This document shows, piece by piece, positions 42,440 to 49,936 of a stretch of DNA of 64,000 nt. Origin of the DNA: Candidatus Woesearchaeota archaeon. GTDB lineage: Archaea; Nanobdellota; Nanobdellia; Woesearchaeales; GCA-023898365. Each line of letters begins with the position of its first letter. Positions within the stretch are counted from its first letter, which is position 1. Position numbers and translations under genes: made by a program. The notes beneath the pieces are model-generated. The model was not told the origin of the DNA. It was given only the letters and a program-made list of their open reading frames with translations, and did no database searches. The stretch spans positions 496,001 through 560,000 of the forward strand of contig CP060219.1 in the NCBI GenBank assembly GCA_023898365.1, given 5' to 3'.

Positions 42440-42769
42440 TTAACTGTTGTCAAGGATTGTGTCGATTTTTCCTTTGATTACTTCTTTTGGTGCAAAACCA
42501 ACGATGCGATCAACTTCTTTTTTTTCTTTGACGACAGAAAGTGTTGGAATGCCTCTAATTTGGAAGCTTCCTGCAAGTTCTGGTTCTTCATCCGCATTTA
42601 CTTTAACGAATTTGACTTTTCCTACGTAATCTTTTGCAAGTTCTTCAAACACTGGTCCTATCATCTTGCATGGTCCGCACCACGGCGCCCAGAAGTCAAT
42701 GATGACTGGTTCTTTTGATTCCAATACTTCTTGTTCCCAATTGTCTTTGGTTATGTTCAGTACTCCCAT
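42440..42769 (-). CDS. trx: Thioredoxin
   Basis: 109 residues. The active site FWAPWCGPCKM (Cys31, Cys34), the cis-Pro loop IRGIPTLSVVKEK and buried Asp in IIDFW are all present. Typical cytosolic disulfide reductase. It lies 12 bases downstream of the DUF134 regulator gene on the same strand, so it may share that promoter. It is a plausible partner of the CcdA-like protein at 20798. Confidence 0.95.
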   Translation of the reverse strand: MGVLNITKDNWEQEVLESKEPVIIDFWAPWCGPCKMIGPVFEELAKDYVGKVKFVKVNADEEPELAGSFQIRGIPTLSVVKEKKEVDRIVGFAPKEVIKGKIDTILDNS

Positions 42770-42781
42770 TTTTGTTCTACC

Positions 42782-43060
42782 TCATGTTATGATTTTGATG
42801 GTTCTTCCTTCAATAAGTGCTTTTGCAATTTTTTTTCTTGCTAGAGTATATTTTCTGTGAAAGGTTGGTTGTGATGTCTCCATGATGTCTGCTGCTTGTT
42901 TTTGTTCGCAGCCAAGATAGTCTTTTAATCGTATGGCTTCAAATTCTTCAATGGTGAGCTCTATTGGTTTGAGCAGTTTTTTTCTTGCAGCACTGGTTGG
43001 CAAGAAGGTCTTTGCTATGGGTTCGCAACCAATCTTTTTTTGTTTGCACGGTCTGGCCAT
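42782..43060 (-). CDS. DUF134 family DNA-binding protein
   Basis: 92 residues. MARPCKQKKIGCEPIAKTF at the start, IELTIEEFEAIRLKDYLGC and an HTH of the sigma-70 region 4 type (QKQAADIMETSQPTFHRKY) fit the DUF134 family, which also has the conserved Cys in the N-terminus (C-x6-C). Probably a transcription regulator. A perfect 9-bp palindrome touches its start codon, between the gene and its TATA-like box, which suggests self-repression and control of the downstream thioredoxin gene. Confidence 0.85.
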   Translation of the reverse strand: MARPCKQKKIGCEPIAKTFLPTSAARKKLLKPIELTIEEFEAIRLKDYLGCEQKQAADIMETSQPTFHRKYTLARKKIAKALIEGRTIKIIT

Positions 43061-43093
43061 GTTATGAATAAAAATTCATAACTATTTATATAG
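43061..43093 (-). promoter_or_regulatory. Operator palindrome and TATA-like box of the DUF134/thioredoxin operon
   Basis: GTTATGAAT (43061-43069), four-A spacer, ATTCATAAC (43074-43082) is a perfect 9-bp inverted repeat directly against the start codon (43058-43060). The TATA-like box (tatataaat on the minus strand) lies at 43084-43093. A protein bound to the palindrome would cover the transcription start. Confidence 0.6.
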
Positions 43094-43107
43094 TTTGTGG
43101 AAGAATT

Positions 43108-43809
43108 TTACTTTTCAAATTCTAATGAATCAAGAATTTCGTGCACATGAGCATGCGCATCTTCTTTGGCAAGCGCGTTCCACGCAGCACCTTTTTTTGC
43201 AGCAACGTTCAGTCTTTCTTGAGCGCGACGAACATTGCTAATTCTTGCAAGCTGATCAACAGCGATAAGCGGATAGGGATACCCTATAAATGCAGGATCG
43301 CCACTCACACTTGCAAGTTCTTCCAGGTAAGAAACCATATCTTGTTCACCAAGATTACTTGCTGGAATGACTTTGAAAATAAAAGATGATGCTGGATGAA
43401 GCTTAACAAAATACGTATGTTGATCTTTACAAAGAAAGCGCTCTTTTTTTGCTAGGAGCAGTGAAAGTTCATTACTGTGTTGTTGCGTAGTTTTGCAGAG
43501 AGAAATTCCTTTCGGAGGATTAGATAGACCATCATAAACGACGCGTTCAAAGTCCTTGCCAGCAGTTTTTTCTTTTTCTTCGCGAAGTTTTCCCAATACT
43601 TCTTCAGGATTTGTTCCTTGAAGATCAACTTCTGATTCAACAATTGTTTGCTTTACTCTTTTTTTTCCCGCAAACAAAAGCGTTGCAATTCTGACAAGAC
43701 CTTTACTTTCGTTTGTTGTTTGAAAGAGAAGTGCTGATCCTCCATCAACAAAACACGTTTCTTGAAGTGGCTTTTCCTCCAGAGGGAAAAACTGCATCAA
43801 TTCATTCAT
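43108..43809 (-). CDS. NurA-domain protein
   Basis: 233 residues. The N-terminal CFVDGGSALLF contains the acidic DGGS start of the NurA RNase H-like fold. The C-terminal FIGYPYPLIAVDQLARISN is the other conserved NurA element, with the Asp in place of the common His or Asp. The domain ends with HAHVHEILD. NurA is a 5'-3' nuclease that works with the HerA pump in double-strand break end resection. HerA is not in the window, and one usual mid-domain acidic residue cannot be placed with certainty. Confidence 0.68.
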   Translation of the reverse strand: MNELMQFFPLEEKPLQETCFVDGGSALLFQTTNESKGLVRIATLLFAGKKRVKQTIVESEVDLQGTNPEEVLGKLREEKEKTAGKDFERVVYDGLSNPPKGISLCKTTQQHSNELSLLLAKKERFLCKDQHTYFVKLHPASSFIFKVIPASNLGEQDMVSYLEELASVSGDPAFIGYPYPLIAVDQLARISNVRRAQERLNVAAKKGAAWNALAKEDAHAHVHEILDSLEFEK

Positions 43810-43833
43810 AGAACGAAGGTAACTTCTTTGTCC

Positions 43834-44445
43834 TTATAACCCTTTTGCAGGCTCAGGGCGCTCGGTGATGTGAGGAGAATGTTTGAGTCGCATGAATTGG
43901 CGAAGTCGCTCGTGAAATCGATAGGTTTCATTCCAGAGTTCTTTTTTTGCCTGATCAATTGTTTTAGAATACCACACATCATGAAATTTTTTATGAAACA
44001 TTTTCAAAAACCAATGATTGCGAAATTGTTTCCCAAGATCCTTAATTAAATATGATTTTACTGCCCAGATAATATCTCCGTCCTGTCCTTTGATTTTTTT
44101 TCCATCAACTACTTTTTCTGCATCGCGCAAGACGAGTGTTTTCAAGTCAACAATCATGTAAAACTTCATATACTTATATTTTGAATTTTTTGTAGCAGCA
44201 GGGTATTTGTCTAACCGCCACCAAATGAAATGAAATTTAGAACCTTTAGGATCAATTTGTTCAAAGTAATACGTTTCAAACTTGTCACCTTGCCCTTCAG
44301 GGTCACTCCACCCTCGCTCAGCCAAGTAATCATGCGCCATTTTGTAATACTCTTTCATCTTGAGCATGTCAATCATTTCAAGCTCAAATGACGCAACTTC
44401 TTCGGTGAACTCATCCTTTGGATCAAACGCAGGATCCATGTTCAA
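43834..44445 (-). CDS. Unknown protein coupled to the transporter gene
   Basis: 203 residues, soluble, rich in Lys, Trp and aromatic residues (YYKMAHDYLAERGWSDPEG, KFHFIWWRLDKYPAATKNSK, KFYMIVDLKTLVLRDAEKVV). I do not recognise the family. Its start overlaps the stop of the upstream transporter gene by four bases, so the two are co-translated. The many Trp and Tyr in a beta-rich middle suggest a lipid- or ligand-binding fold; this is inference. Confidence 0.65.
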   Translation of the reverse strand: MNMDPAFDPKDEFTEEVASFELEMIDMLKMKEYYKMAHDYLAERGWSDPEGQGDKFETYYFEQIDPKGSKFHFIWWRLDKYPAATKNSKYKYMKFYMIVDLKTLVLRDAEKVVDGKKIKGQDGDIIWAVKSYLIKDLGKQFRNHWFLKMFHKKFHDVWYSKTIDQAKKELWNETYRFHERLRQFMRLKHSPHITERPEPAKGL

Positions 44446-45869
44446 AGCCTCCGTTCTTTAGCAAGCTTGTTTGCTTTTATTACAAGCAAGAAGTACGTTG
44501 GCGTCACCAACACTAACGTTGCAATAATGGCGCCCATAAACAAAACATCTAATCCGTAGAGCTGCGCAACAATTGCGCCAATAAGAACAATGATTAATAC
44601 AGGAATGAGCGAAAGATACCCTGCCATGCGAAAAAATTTCTTTTTCTGTGTCTCGGATAAGAGTTTTCTGGTGATAAGAGCTTGACCAAGGCCAACAATG
44701 CTTGAGCCAATGATGGCAAGCGCAAATGCGGCACTAATCGAACCAAGTTCTTTGTTATAGAGCAAGGTTAATGGCATGAAGGTCACCAAAATGGACCCGA
44801 ACACCATCATAGGGGCAAGTCCAATAGCTTTGTTGACTTTCTTTGTAATCATTGGCCCAGCGAATGAAACGATGATGCCTACTGCAAAGACGGTGGCGAC
44901 TGGAAGAAACAGTTTTCCAAACATATCAAAAATGTAAATCCCATAAAATGTGCTGGTTACAATTTGAATTGCAGAAACTAAGACGCTTCCAAACAAGAGT
45001 ATGCTCATGTAAGGAATTGAACTCATTTCGTGCATGCTTTCTTTTAATTCGGCTGCTTTTTCTGACCAAAATGATTTCCATTTCTTTTTCAAGCCTGAAT
45101 CGGTTTCTTTGAGTTTGCTTAAAAGATATCCTGAAAGAATGAAACAAATGGCGGTGATTTCAAAAATGAGCACGTATCCTGTAACAGAAAATAAAAGTTT
45201 TCCTGATCCAATCGTTCTTCCTTCAAAAGGAAAGTTATCAAGAATCCATGCGCCAAGATAGATTGTTAACGCGGTGAGAATGGTGCCGACACTTGCAATT
45301 TTTGCAAGAACAAAACCCATTCGTTGCTTTGAAATAGTTTGTTGAATGATGCGTTTGTACAAGTTACCGTAGGGAACTACTGCTATCGAACCCGCAAGCA
45401 CTGCAAGTGAGAACAACCACAACCACTCTCTTGCTGTAGCGAGCGCAAGAAATACGAATGAAAAGCCGAAGATGATGCCTGCTGAAGAAATGAATTTTTT
45501 AGAGAAATCTTTTTTTTCTGCTACATCGCTAATAACCAAAGATGTTCCTGTTGAAAACAGATTGCGAAGACCGGTAATAATACCTATGAGTAAGAATGGT
45601 GCCCCGATAAGATAGAATATGATGTTAACAACTTGGTGATTGGAAAACCCAAAAGCAATCTTGTCAAGAATTTCTTTTGAAAGGATAATTCTTCTATTTC
45701 TTTTGTTCGATGAATCCTTTGTCGATTGGTATTTTTCTAAAGCATTTTCAAGTGCGTTATCGATCTCTTCGCTTGGCATCCCTTCTGAAAGATAGCTTTC
45801 AGTAATTTCTTCTGATGATTTACCTGCGCGTAAATCGGAAAGAATTCTCTTATCAAGCTCACCTGCCAT
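44442..45869 (-). CDS. MFS-like multi-spanning transporter with N-terminal helical module
   Basis: 475 residues. Residues about 1-48 form a soluble two- or three-helix module (RILSDLRAGKSSEEITESYL, then MPSEEIDNALENAL). About eleven or twelve membrane helices follow, with MFS-like spacing: a 6+6 pattern split by a basic cytosolic loop (LKETDSGLKKKWKSFWSEKA, residues about 255-275). Substrate unknown. The N-terminal module resembles the cytosolic tail of the surface protein at 31018-34728. Confidence 0.7.
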   Translation of the reverse strand: MAGELDKRILSDLRAGKSSEEITESYLSEGMPSEEIDNALENALEKYQSTKDSSNKRNRRIILSKEILDKIAFGFSNHQVVNIIFYLIGAPFLLIGIITGLRNLFSTGTSLVISDVAEKKDFSKKFISSAGIIFGFSFVFLALATAREWLWLFSLAVLAGSIAVVPYGNLYKRIIQQTISKQRMGFVLAKIASVGTILTALTIYLGAWILDNFPFEGRTIGSGKLLFSVTGYVLIFEITAICFILSGYLLSKLKETDSGLKKKWKSFWSEKAAELKESMHEMSSIPYMSILLFGSVLVSAIQIVTSTFYGIYIFDMFGKLFLPVATVFAVGIIVSFAGPMITKKVNKAIGLAPMMVFGSILVTFMPLTLLYNKELGSISAAFALAIIGSSIVGLGQALITRKLLSETQKKKFFRMAGYLSLIPVLIIVLIGAIVAQLYGLDVLFMGAIIATLVLVTPTYFLLVIKANKLAKERRL

Positions 45870-45893
45870 ACCAGTTCTATGGCAAGAATTTTA

Positions 45894-45902
45894 TTTATAA
45901 AG
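45894..45902 (-). promoter_or_regulatory. TATA-like box for the transporter operon
   Basis: ctttataaa on the minus strand about 28 bases before the ATG at 45869. Confidence 0.45.
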
Positions 45903-45998
45903 TTTGCTATACGTTTGTTATACTCTTCTTTTGCCACAAATGAAAAGACAGAAAGAAAGATAGAGGGATGCTCTGACGCGTATTCCAGCGAACTAAAT

Positions 45999-46008
45999 GT
46001 TTATAAAA
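45999..46008 (+). promoter_or_regulatory. TATA-like box for translin
   Basis: gtttataaaa about 27 bases before the ATG at 46030; it supports that start over the ATG at 45997, which precedes or overlaps the box. Confidence 0.5.
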
Positions 46009-46029
46009 AACACTTCCTTTCCTTGTAGT

Positions 46030-46629
46030 ATGGAATTTGCTCAAGAGCTCGAAAACATTCGTCATGAACTAACATTTTCTGAACAAGATTTTCATACGCT
46101 TGTCGAAGCATACGATGTGCGTGACAAAGAACGTGAGGAACTTATTGTTGCTTCAAGATCAGTAATTAAACTTGCTAAACAATTAATTTATGCCTTACAC
46201 AGATCTGACCTTGAGAAAGCAGAGCAACTTGTTGAAGAATTAAAATCTTCTTCGCTTGCAGTTCTTGCCTTGCCTGTTGGTGCGCGCAGCGCTGCAGTCC
46301 AAGAAGCTATTGAAGCGTTAGCTTTTTATTATTATAGAAAAAATTTTTCCTTAGTTACATATGCTTGCGCAAATGAATTTTTTTCTTGCACTGATGAAGA
46401 CTATTTGCTTGGTCTTGCAGATTTTGGCGGCGAACTCGTTCGCGAAGCAACGAATGCGGCAATTGCAAGCAATGTTTCTGGTGTGATGCGCGCAAAAGTC
46501 TTTGTAGAAGAGCTTTACAAGAATTTTATTCGTTTTGATTTTAGAAATTCTGAATTGAGAAAAAAAACCGATGCTCTTCGTTGGCATACACAAAAAATAG
46601 ATGAATTATTAGTTGCTATGAAACGCTAA
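46030..46629 (+). CDS. Translin family protein
   Basis: 199 residues from the ATG at 46030. REELIVASRSVIKLAKQLIY near the start and the C-terminal half with YLLGLADFGGELVREATNAA, VEELYKNFIRFDF and LRKKTDALRWHTQKIDELLV are the translin/TRAX all-helical fold. Eukaryotic translin binds RNA and DNA and forms an octameric barrel with TRAX. Archaeal homologues are single-gene homo-octamers with RNA-binding or RNase activity in characterised cases. The catalytic Glu triad of TRAX cannot be confirmed by eye. Confidence 0.85.
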   Translation: MEFAQELENIRHELTFSEQDFHTLVEAYDVRDKEREELIVASRSVIKLAKQLIYALHRSDLEKAEQLVEELKSSSLAVLALPVGARSAAVQEAIEALAFYYYRKNFSLVTYACANEFFSCTDEDYLLGLADFGGELVREATNAAIASNVSGVMRAKVFVEELYKNFIRFDFRNSELRKKTDALRWHTQKIDELLVAMKR

Positions 46630-46776
46630 ACTCTTTTGTTTATCGAGTATTTCATTTGATGCGTCTTCTTTTTTTCCTTCTTTTTTCTTGATTTTGTTTG
46701 TCACTTGTCGCTTTGCAGGATACTTTTTTTTTATCACTCGAAAAAAGTAATAATTTTTGTTCTTTATTTTCGAAAG

Positions 46777-46786
46777 ATTTAAATAT
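46777..46786 (+). promoter_or_regulatory. TATA-like box for the first archaellin
   Basis: gatttaaata about 31 bases before the ATG at 46813. The 147 bases upstream of it are T-rich with no gene. Confidence 0.45.
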
Positions 46787-46812
46787 GATAAACTGAAGAT
46801 TACTCGTTATTT

Positions 46813-47742
46813 ATGAGCTCCAGAATGAATAAACGAGCAATTATGGGTATTGGAACCCTCATCATCTTCATTGCAACTATTCTCGTGGCAGCCGTTGCAG
46901 CCGCGGTTATCATCTCAACATCGAACGTTTTGCAACAGCGAGCTCTTCTTGTTGGACAAGAATCTCGAAAGGCAATAACAAACGCAGTTGACATTATTTC
47001 AATTATGGCATCAAGTAATGCAACAACAGAAGAAATTAACAATTTTGAGATTTTGATGCGACTTGCTCCTGGTTCTGACGCATTGCAGATGAGAACGTTT
47101 GATTTGCAATTTATCTCTCCTGATTTTGATAATGCTGCCACACTGGCATTTTCGTTCAACAATGTCCAGACAGAAATGGGTAGAGTCAATGGCAGTCAGA
47201 GTGTTGTTCGTGATCTTGATGGAGACGGACTTGATGACTACGTGTATGTCCATTCTCGATCAGGCAATGAGCAGCTTTTCTTTAACTTAACGGATGGCGG
47301 CATAACAAACGCTATTGATCTTGGCGTTGATTTGGCAGGAGCAGGTGCAACTGCTGTTCTTATCGATCTTGAAGAAACCGCTATTCTTACAAATGACTCT
47401 TATTATGGCGTTGTCGAAATTTATGGAAGAACAAATGAGACGAACGCGATCAATGCGTCAGTTGGTTTCGCTGTTAAAGACTTTGGCACTACCTGTACAT
47501 TCGCTTCGTTGCCTCCAGAAGACAAGTATTGTTTTGAAATCATTACAGGCGACACTGATTACGTTCTTAATGACAACGAGCGGTTCAAAATTAAATATCG
47601 CTTGTATCCAAGTAACGTCCTGAACACGAGTGAAGATATTCAGTTCATCTTCAACAATGACAAGGGACGATTAACAGAAGCTGGTGCGAGAACACCGGAT
47701 GTAATTGTTTCCTCAAAGGTCAAATTGTGGCCTCTTGGATGA
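46813..47742 (+). CDS. arlB: Archaellin 1, the divergent archaellin of the cluster
   Basis: 309 residues; an ATG at 46825 would shorten the leader by four. The class III signal peptide has a basic NKRA followed by IMGIGTLIIFIATILVAAVA, with prepilin-peptidase-type cleavage expected after the Ala. The remaining part is a beta-rich variable domain with RDLDGDGLDDYVYV (EF-hand-like Asp loop) and LAPGSDALQMR. It differs from the other three archaellins in the hydrophobic helix and central part, and it stands upstream of the accessory gene, apart from the archaellin array. Confidence 0.88.
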   Translation: MSSRMNKRAIMGIGTLIIFIATILVAAVAAAVIISTSNVLQQRALLVGQESRKAITNAVDIISIMASSNATTEEINNFEILMRLAPGSDALQMRTFDLQFISPDFDNAATLAFSFNNVQTEMGRVNGSQSVVRDLDGDGLDDYVYVHSRSGNEQLFFNLTDGGITNAIDLGVDLAGAGATAVLIDLEETAILTNDSYYGVVEIYGRTNETNAINASVGFAVKDFGTTCTFASLPPEDKYCFEIITGDTDYVLNDNERFKIKYRLYPSNVLNTSEDIQFIFNNDKGRLTEAGARTPDVIVSSKVKLWPLG

Positions 47743-47801
47743 CTACATATTTTTGTTTCGAGAATTTACATAACTAATAATTGTTTTTACGGGGTGGGGT
47801 A

Positions 47802-49160
47802 ATGGCTTTTGGATCATTTCTCAATAAATCGAAGAGCGATACAGATGCATTAAAAGCGCGATTTGCTCAGATGCAGCAAGAAGTAGCAGCGCAAGGACAA
47901 ACGTCTCAAGGACAGCCACCGCAGCAACAGTATCCTCAACAAACTCAACAACCCCTCCAACAACAACCTTCTTCACAGCAGCAATATGCGCAGCAAGGCC
48001 CTTATCAACAACCACCTCAAGCCCAACCACAGTATCAGCAGCAATATCCGCAACAGATGCCTCGCGCTACTCAACAGCCACAATTTGTGGAAGGTCAAAA
48101 CTACACCAATCCTGCTCCTGGTCATCCAGTACTGCCAACAGCAGCTGACGCAGTGCATCAAGTTCCTCGCTCAGAATTCTCAGAGCAAAATATGCAAGGG
48201 TTGCATCCTGCTCCTCCTCCCGTACAACATGTTGACATTGTAGAAATGGAAGGGGGTAGACAAGTAGCTCGCACAAACATTAAAGTGCAAGCGGCAAACA
48301 AAGTCACTGAAACTCTGGCAGACCTCAAAGAAGATTATGATGATGCAAAACTTAATTCTCTGATCATTGACCAAGTCAAAGAACTCATCGAAATTGACTC
48401 AAGCCTTAACGAACGTATTGGTGACTTGCAAACAGAATTAAATAAAGAGATTGAGGATAGAAAAAAACTTATCAAAACTATAGAAAGCCACTACGAAGAG
48501 TTACAAGACATGAAAAAAAATGTTGAAAAATTTGTTGGGTTATATGAATTAGTCACAAACCAATTCAATCCTTTTGTCAAGCAAGGCGGTATGGGCGAAC
48601 CAATCATGCCTTCTCCATCAAGCGCATCTGCTCCCCCTCCTAAGACGATGTCTGATGTTCTTTCTGCATCACCTCAAGCAATCGATCAACCAGCAGCAAA
48701 AGAGCAAGTAAGTTCTCAGCAGCAATCCCCTCCTGCACAACAACAACCAATGCAAGAACCTCAACAGCAGCAAGCTCCTACTCAGTCACCACCAATGCAG
48801 CAAGTCCAACAAGCCCCTCCTCAACAATTTTCGCAGCAACAAATGTATCAACAACCTGCACAGAATCAATTTGTGCAACAACAAATGAAGCAACAAACCC
48901 AACCTCGACAAACATCCCCTCTCGGATTACATTTTTACACCAAGACAGGTTCTGAAGTGCGCAGCCTCTGGGATTTACTCTCTGCAGTGCAAATAATGAA
49001 CGACGAAGAGTTCTACCATCATGTTACCTATCAAAAGAATGACTTTGCTACATGGATTCATGACGTGCTTCACGACTTTGACTTCGCAGCACAAATAGGT
49101 ACATTAAAAACCCGACAAGATATTCTTTTCGCCTTGCAGAATAAGTTGCAAGGAGGATGA
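47802..49160 (+). CDS. ArlC/D-like archaellum protein with Q-rich linkers and C-terminal DPANN-type domain
   Basis: 452 residues from the ATG at 47802, which directly follows a ggggtggggt site. Residues about 22-103 and 300-370 are Gln/Pro-rich. Between them a coiled-coil (ELIEIDSSLNERIGDLQTEL) and KNVEKFVGLYELVTNQFNPFV (about 236-262) match the FlaC/FlaD-E family. The C-terminal part (about 372-452, LHFYTKTGSEVRSLWDLLSA and YQKNDFATWIHDVLHDFDFA) resembles a DUF5752-like domain common in DPANN archaea. In other archaea ArlC/D/E form the cytosolic ring linking the motor to taxis signalling. Confidence 0.78.
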   Translation: MAFGSFLNKSKSDTDALKARFAQMQQEVAAQGQTSQGQPPQQQYPQQTQQPLQQQPSSQQQYAQQGPYQQPPQAQPQYQQQYPQQMPRATQQPQFVEGQNYTNPAPGHPVLPTAADAVHQVPRSEFSEQNMQGLHPAPPPVQHVDIVEMEGGRQVARTNIKVQAANKVTETLADLKEDYDDAKLNSLIIDQVKELIEIDSSLNERIGDLQTELNKEIEDRKKLIKTIESHYEELQDMKKNVEKFVGLYELVTNQFNPFVKQGGMGEPIMPSPSSASAPPPKTMSDVLSASPQAIDQPAAKEQVSSQQQSPPAQQQPMQEPQQQQAPTQSPPMQQVQQAPPQQFSQQQMYQQPAQNQFVQQQMKQQTQPRQTSPLGLHFYTKTGSEVRSLWDLLSAVQIMNDEEFYHHVTYQKNDFATWIHDVLHDFDFAAQIGTLKTRQDILFALQNKLQGG

Positions 49161-49180
49161 ATAAGAAGTTTCTTATTTTT

Positions 49181-49795
49181 CTAACTGCTTTTCCCTTTGT
49201 AGAGAACTTTCTTTTCAAAGGGTGCGTCTCCGAATGCATGACTTACTCCTTTTGTAAGGGGAGAATCAAAGTTGTTGAGAAGAATTTGGACTTCATTTAG
49301 CGGAATGCGTGTTTTTGCAGCTATTTCTTCTGCAGTGTAAAAGGTTTCTGGTTGCTGTTGCAAGAACTCTATGATCTGCTTTGTTTTCTTTGAATTCACC
49401 CAGAGTCCTTGGAAGAATCGTTGTATGGTTTTTTTGTATTTGGGATTGTTTGTGACTAGGAGTATGTGGGAGGTGAGTATTTTTCTTTTTTTTCCTTTGT
49501 AGATGATTTTGCTTTCGAGTAATCCTTTCCGTGTGAGTCGTTCAACGTTTTCGTGGATGGTGCTTGCAGAATGTCCTATTTCTGATGTTAAGGAACTTGC
49601 ATCGACTTCTTCTTTGCCGTTGAGACTGAGAAGTATTTTTTGTTGAATGGGGGTGTTCCATGCTTCGAATAAATCTTTGCGAAGTTGTGGTTTGATGTTT
49701 TGCGGGAGAATATCGACGATGCCTGCGTCCTTTTCGTAGTGTACACACACGTCCATGGGTTTGTTGTTCGTTGCAAACTTTTTAAATTTATTCAT
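49181..49795 (-). CDS. Winged-helix transcription regulator inside the archaellum cluster
   Basis: 204 residues. A winged-helix domain covers about residues 45-115 (AWNTPIQQKILLSLNGKEEV, ASTIHENVERLTRKGLLESK, YKGKKRKILTSHILLV). A second helix-turn-helix lies about 138-170 (TAEEIAAKTRIPLNEVQILL). It is transcribed against the arl genes and separates archaellin 1 and the ArlC/D-like gene from arlG-arlJ. A perfect 10-bp inverted repeat overlaps its start codon. It is the best candidate for the archaellum regulator. Confidence 0.8.
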   Translation of the reverse strand: MNKFKKFATNNKPMDVCVHYEKDAGIVDILPQNIKPQLRKDLFEAWNTPIQQKILLSLNGKEEVDASSLTSEIGHSASTIHENVERLTRKGLLESKIIYKGKKRKILTSHILLVTNNPKYKKTIQRFFQGLWVNSKKTKQIIEFLQQQPETFYTAEEIAAKTRIPLNEVQILLNNFDSPLTKGVSHAFGDAPFEKKVLYKGKSS

Positions 49796-49829
49796 TCGGA
49801 AAGCCCGAATGAATGAAAAAATATATAAA
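49790..49829 (-). promoter_or_regulatory. Operator palindrome and shared TATA-like element between regulator and arl genes
   Basis: ATTCATTCGG (49790-49799), a five-base spacer AAAGC and CCGAATGAAT (49805-49814) form a perfect 10-bp inverted repeat that includes the regulator ATG (minus strand, 49793-49795). A TATA-like atatataaag at 49820-49829 can be read on either strand and lies about 25 bases from the regulator start. Binding at the repeat would block transcription of the regulator itself and could affect the divergent arl promoter. Confidence 0.6.
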
Positions 49830-49881
49830 GAAAAAGGTCGTTAGCCAAGATAGCCTGTCTAACAAGCTATTTTCCAGCGTT

Positions 49882-49923
49882 ATGGAGGAACTGGTGACCC
49901 CCTCATCAGTTCTTATTTTTTTT
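49882..49923 (+). promoter_or_regulatory. Leader hairpin with T tract and possible leader peptide before arlG
   Basis: GAACTGGTGA (49888-49897), loop CCCCC and TCATCAGTTC (49903-49912) form a 10-bp stem with one mismatch or wobble pair, followed by a run rich in T (49913-49923). It has the shape of an intrinsic terminator but sits inside the leader of arlG-arlJ. A 22-codon open frame starting at ATG 49882 (MEELVTPSSVLIFF...) crosses the hairpin and ends at 49950, overlapping the arlG start. Confidence 0.5.
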
Positions 49924-49936
49924 GAGGTGTGCGAAT

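Noticed and set aside
47860..48920. Repeated CAA/CAG-rich stretches as a possible CRISPR or satellite array
   Set aside because: There are no fixed-length repeats or spacers; the pattern is caused by Gln/Pro codons in one open frame.
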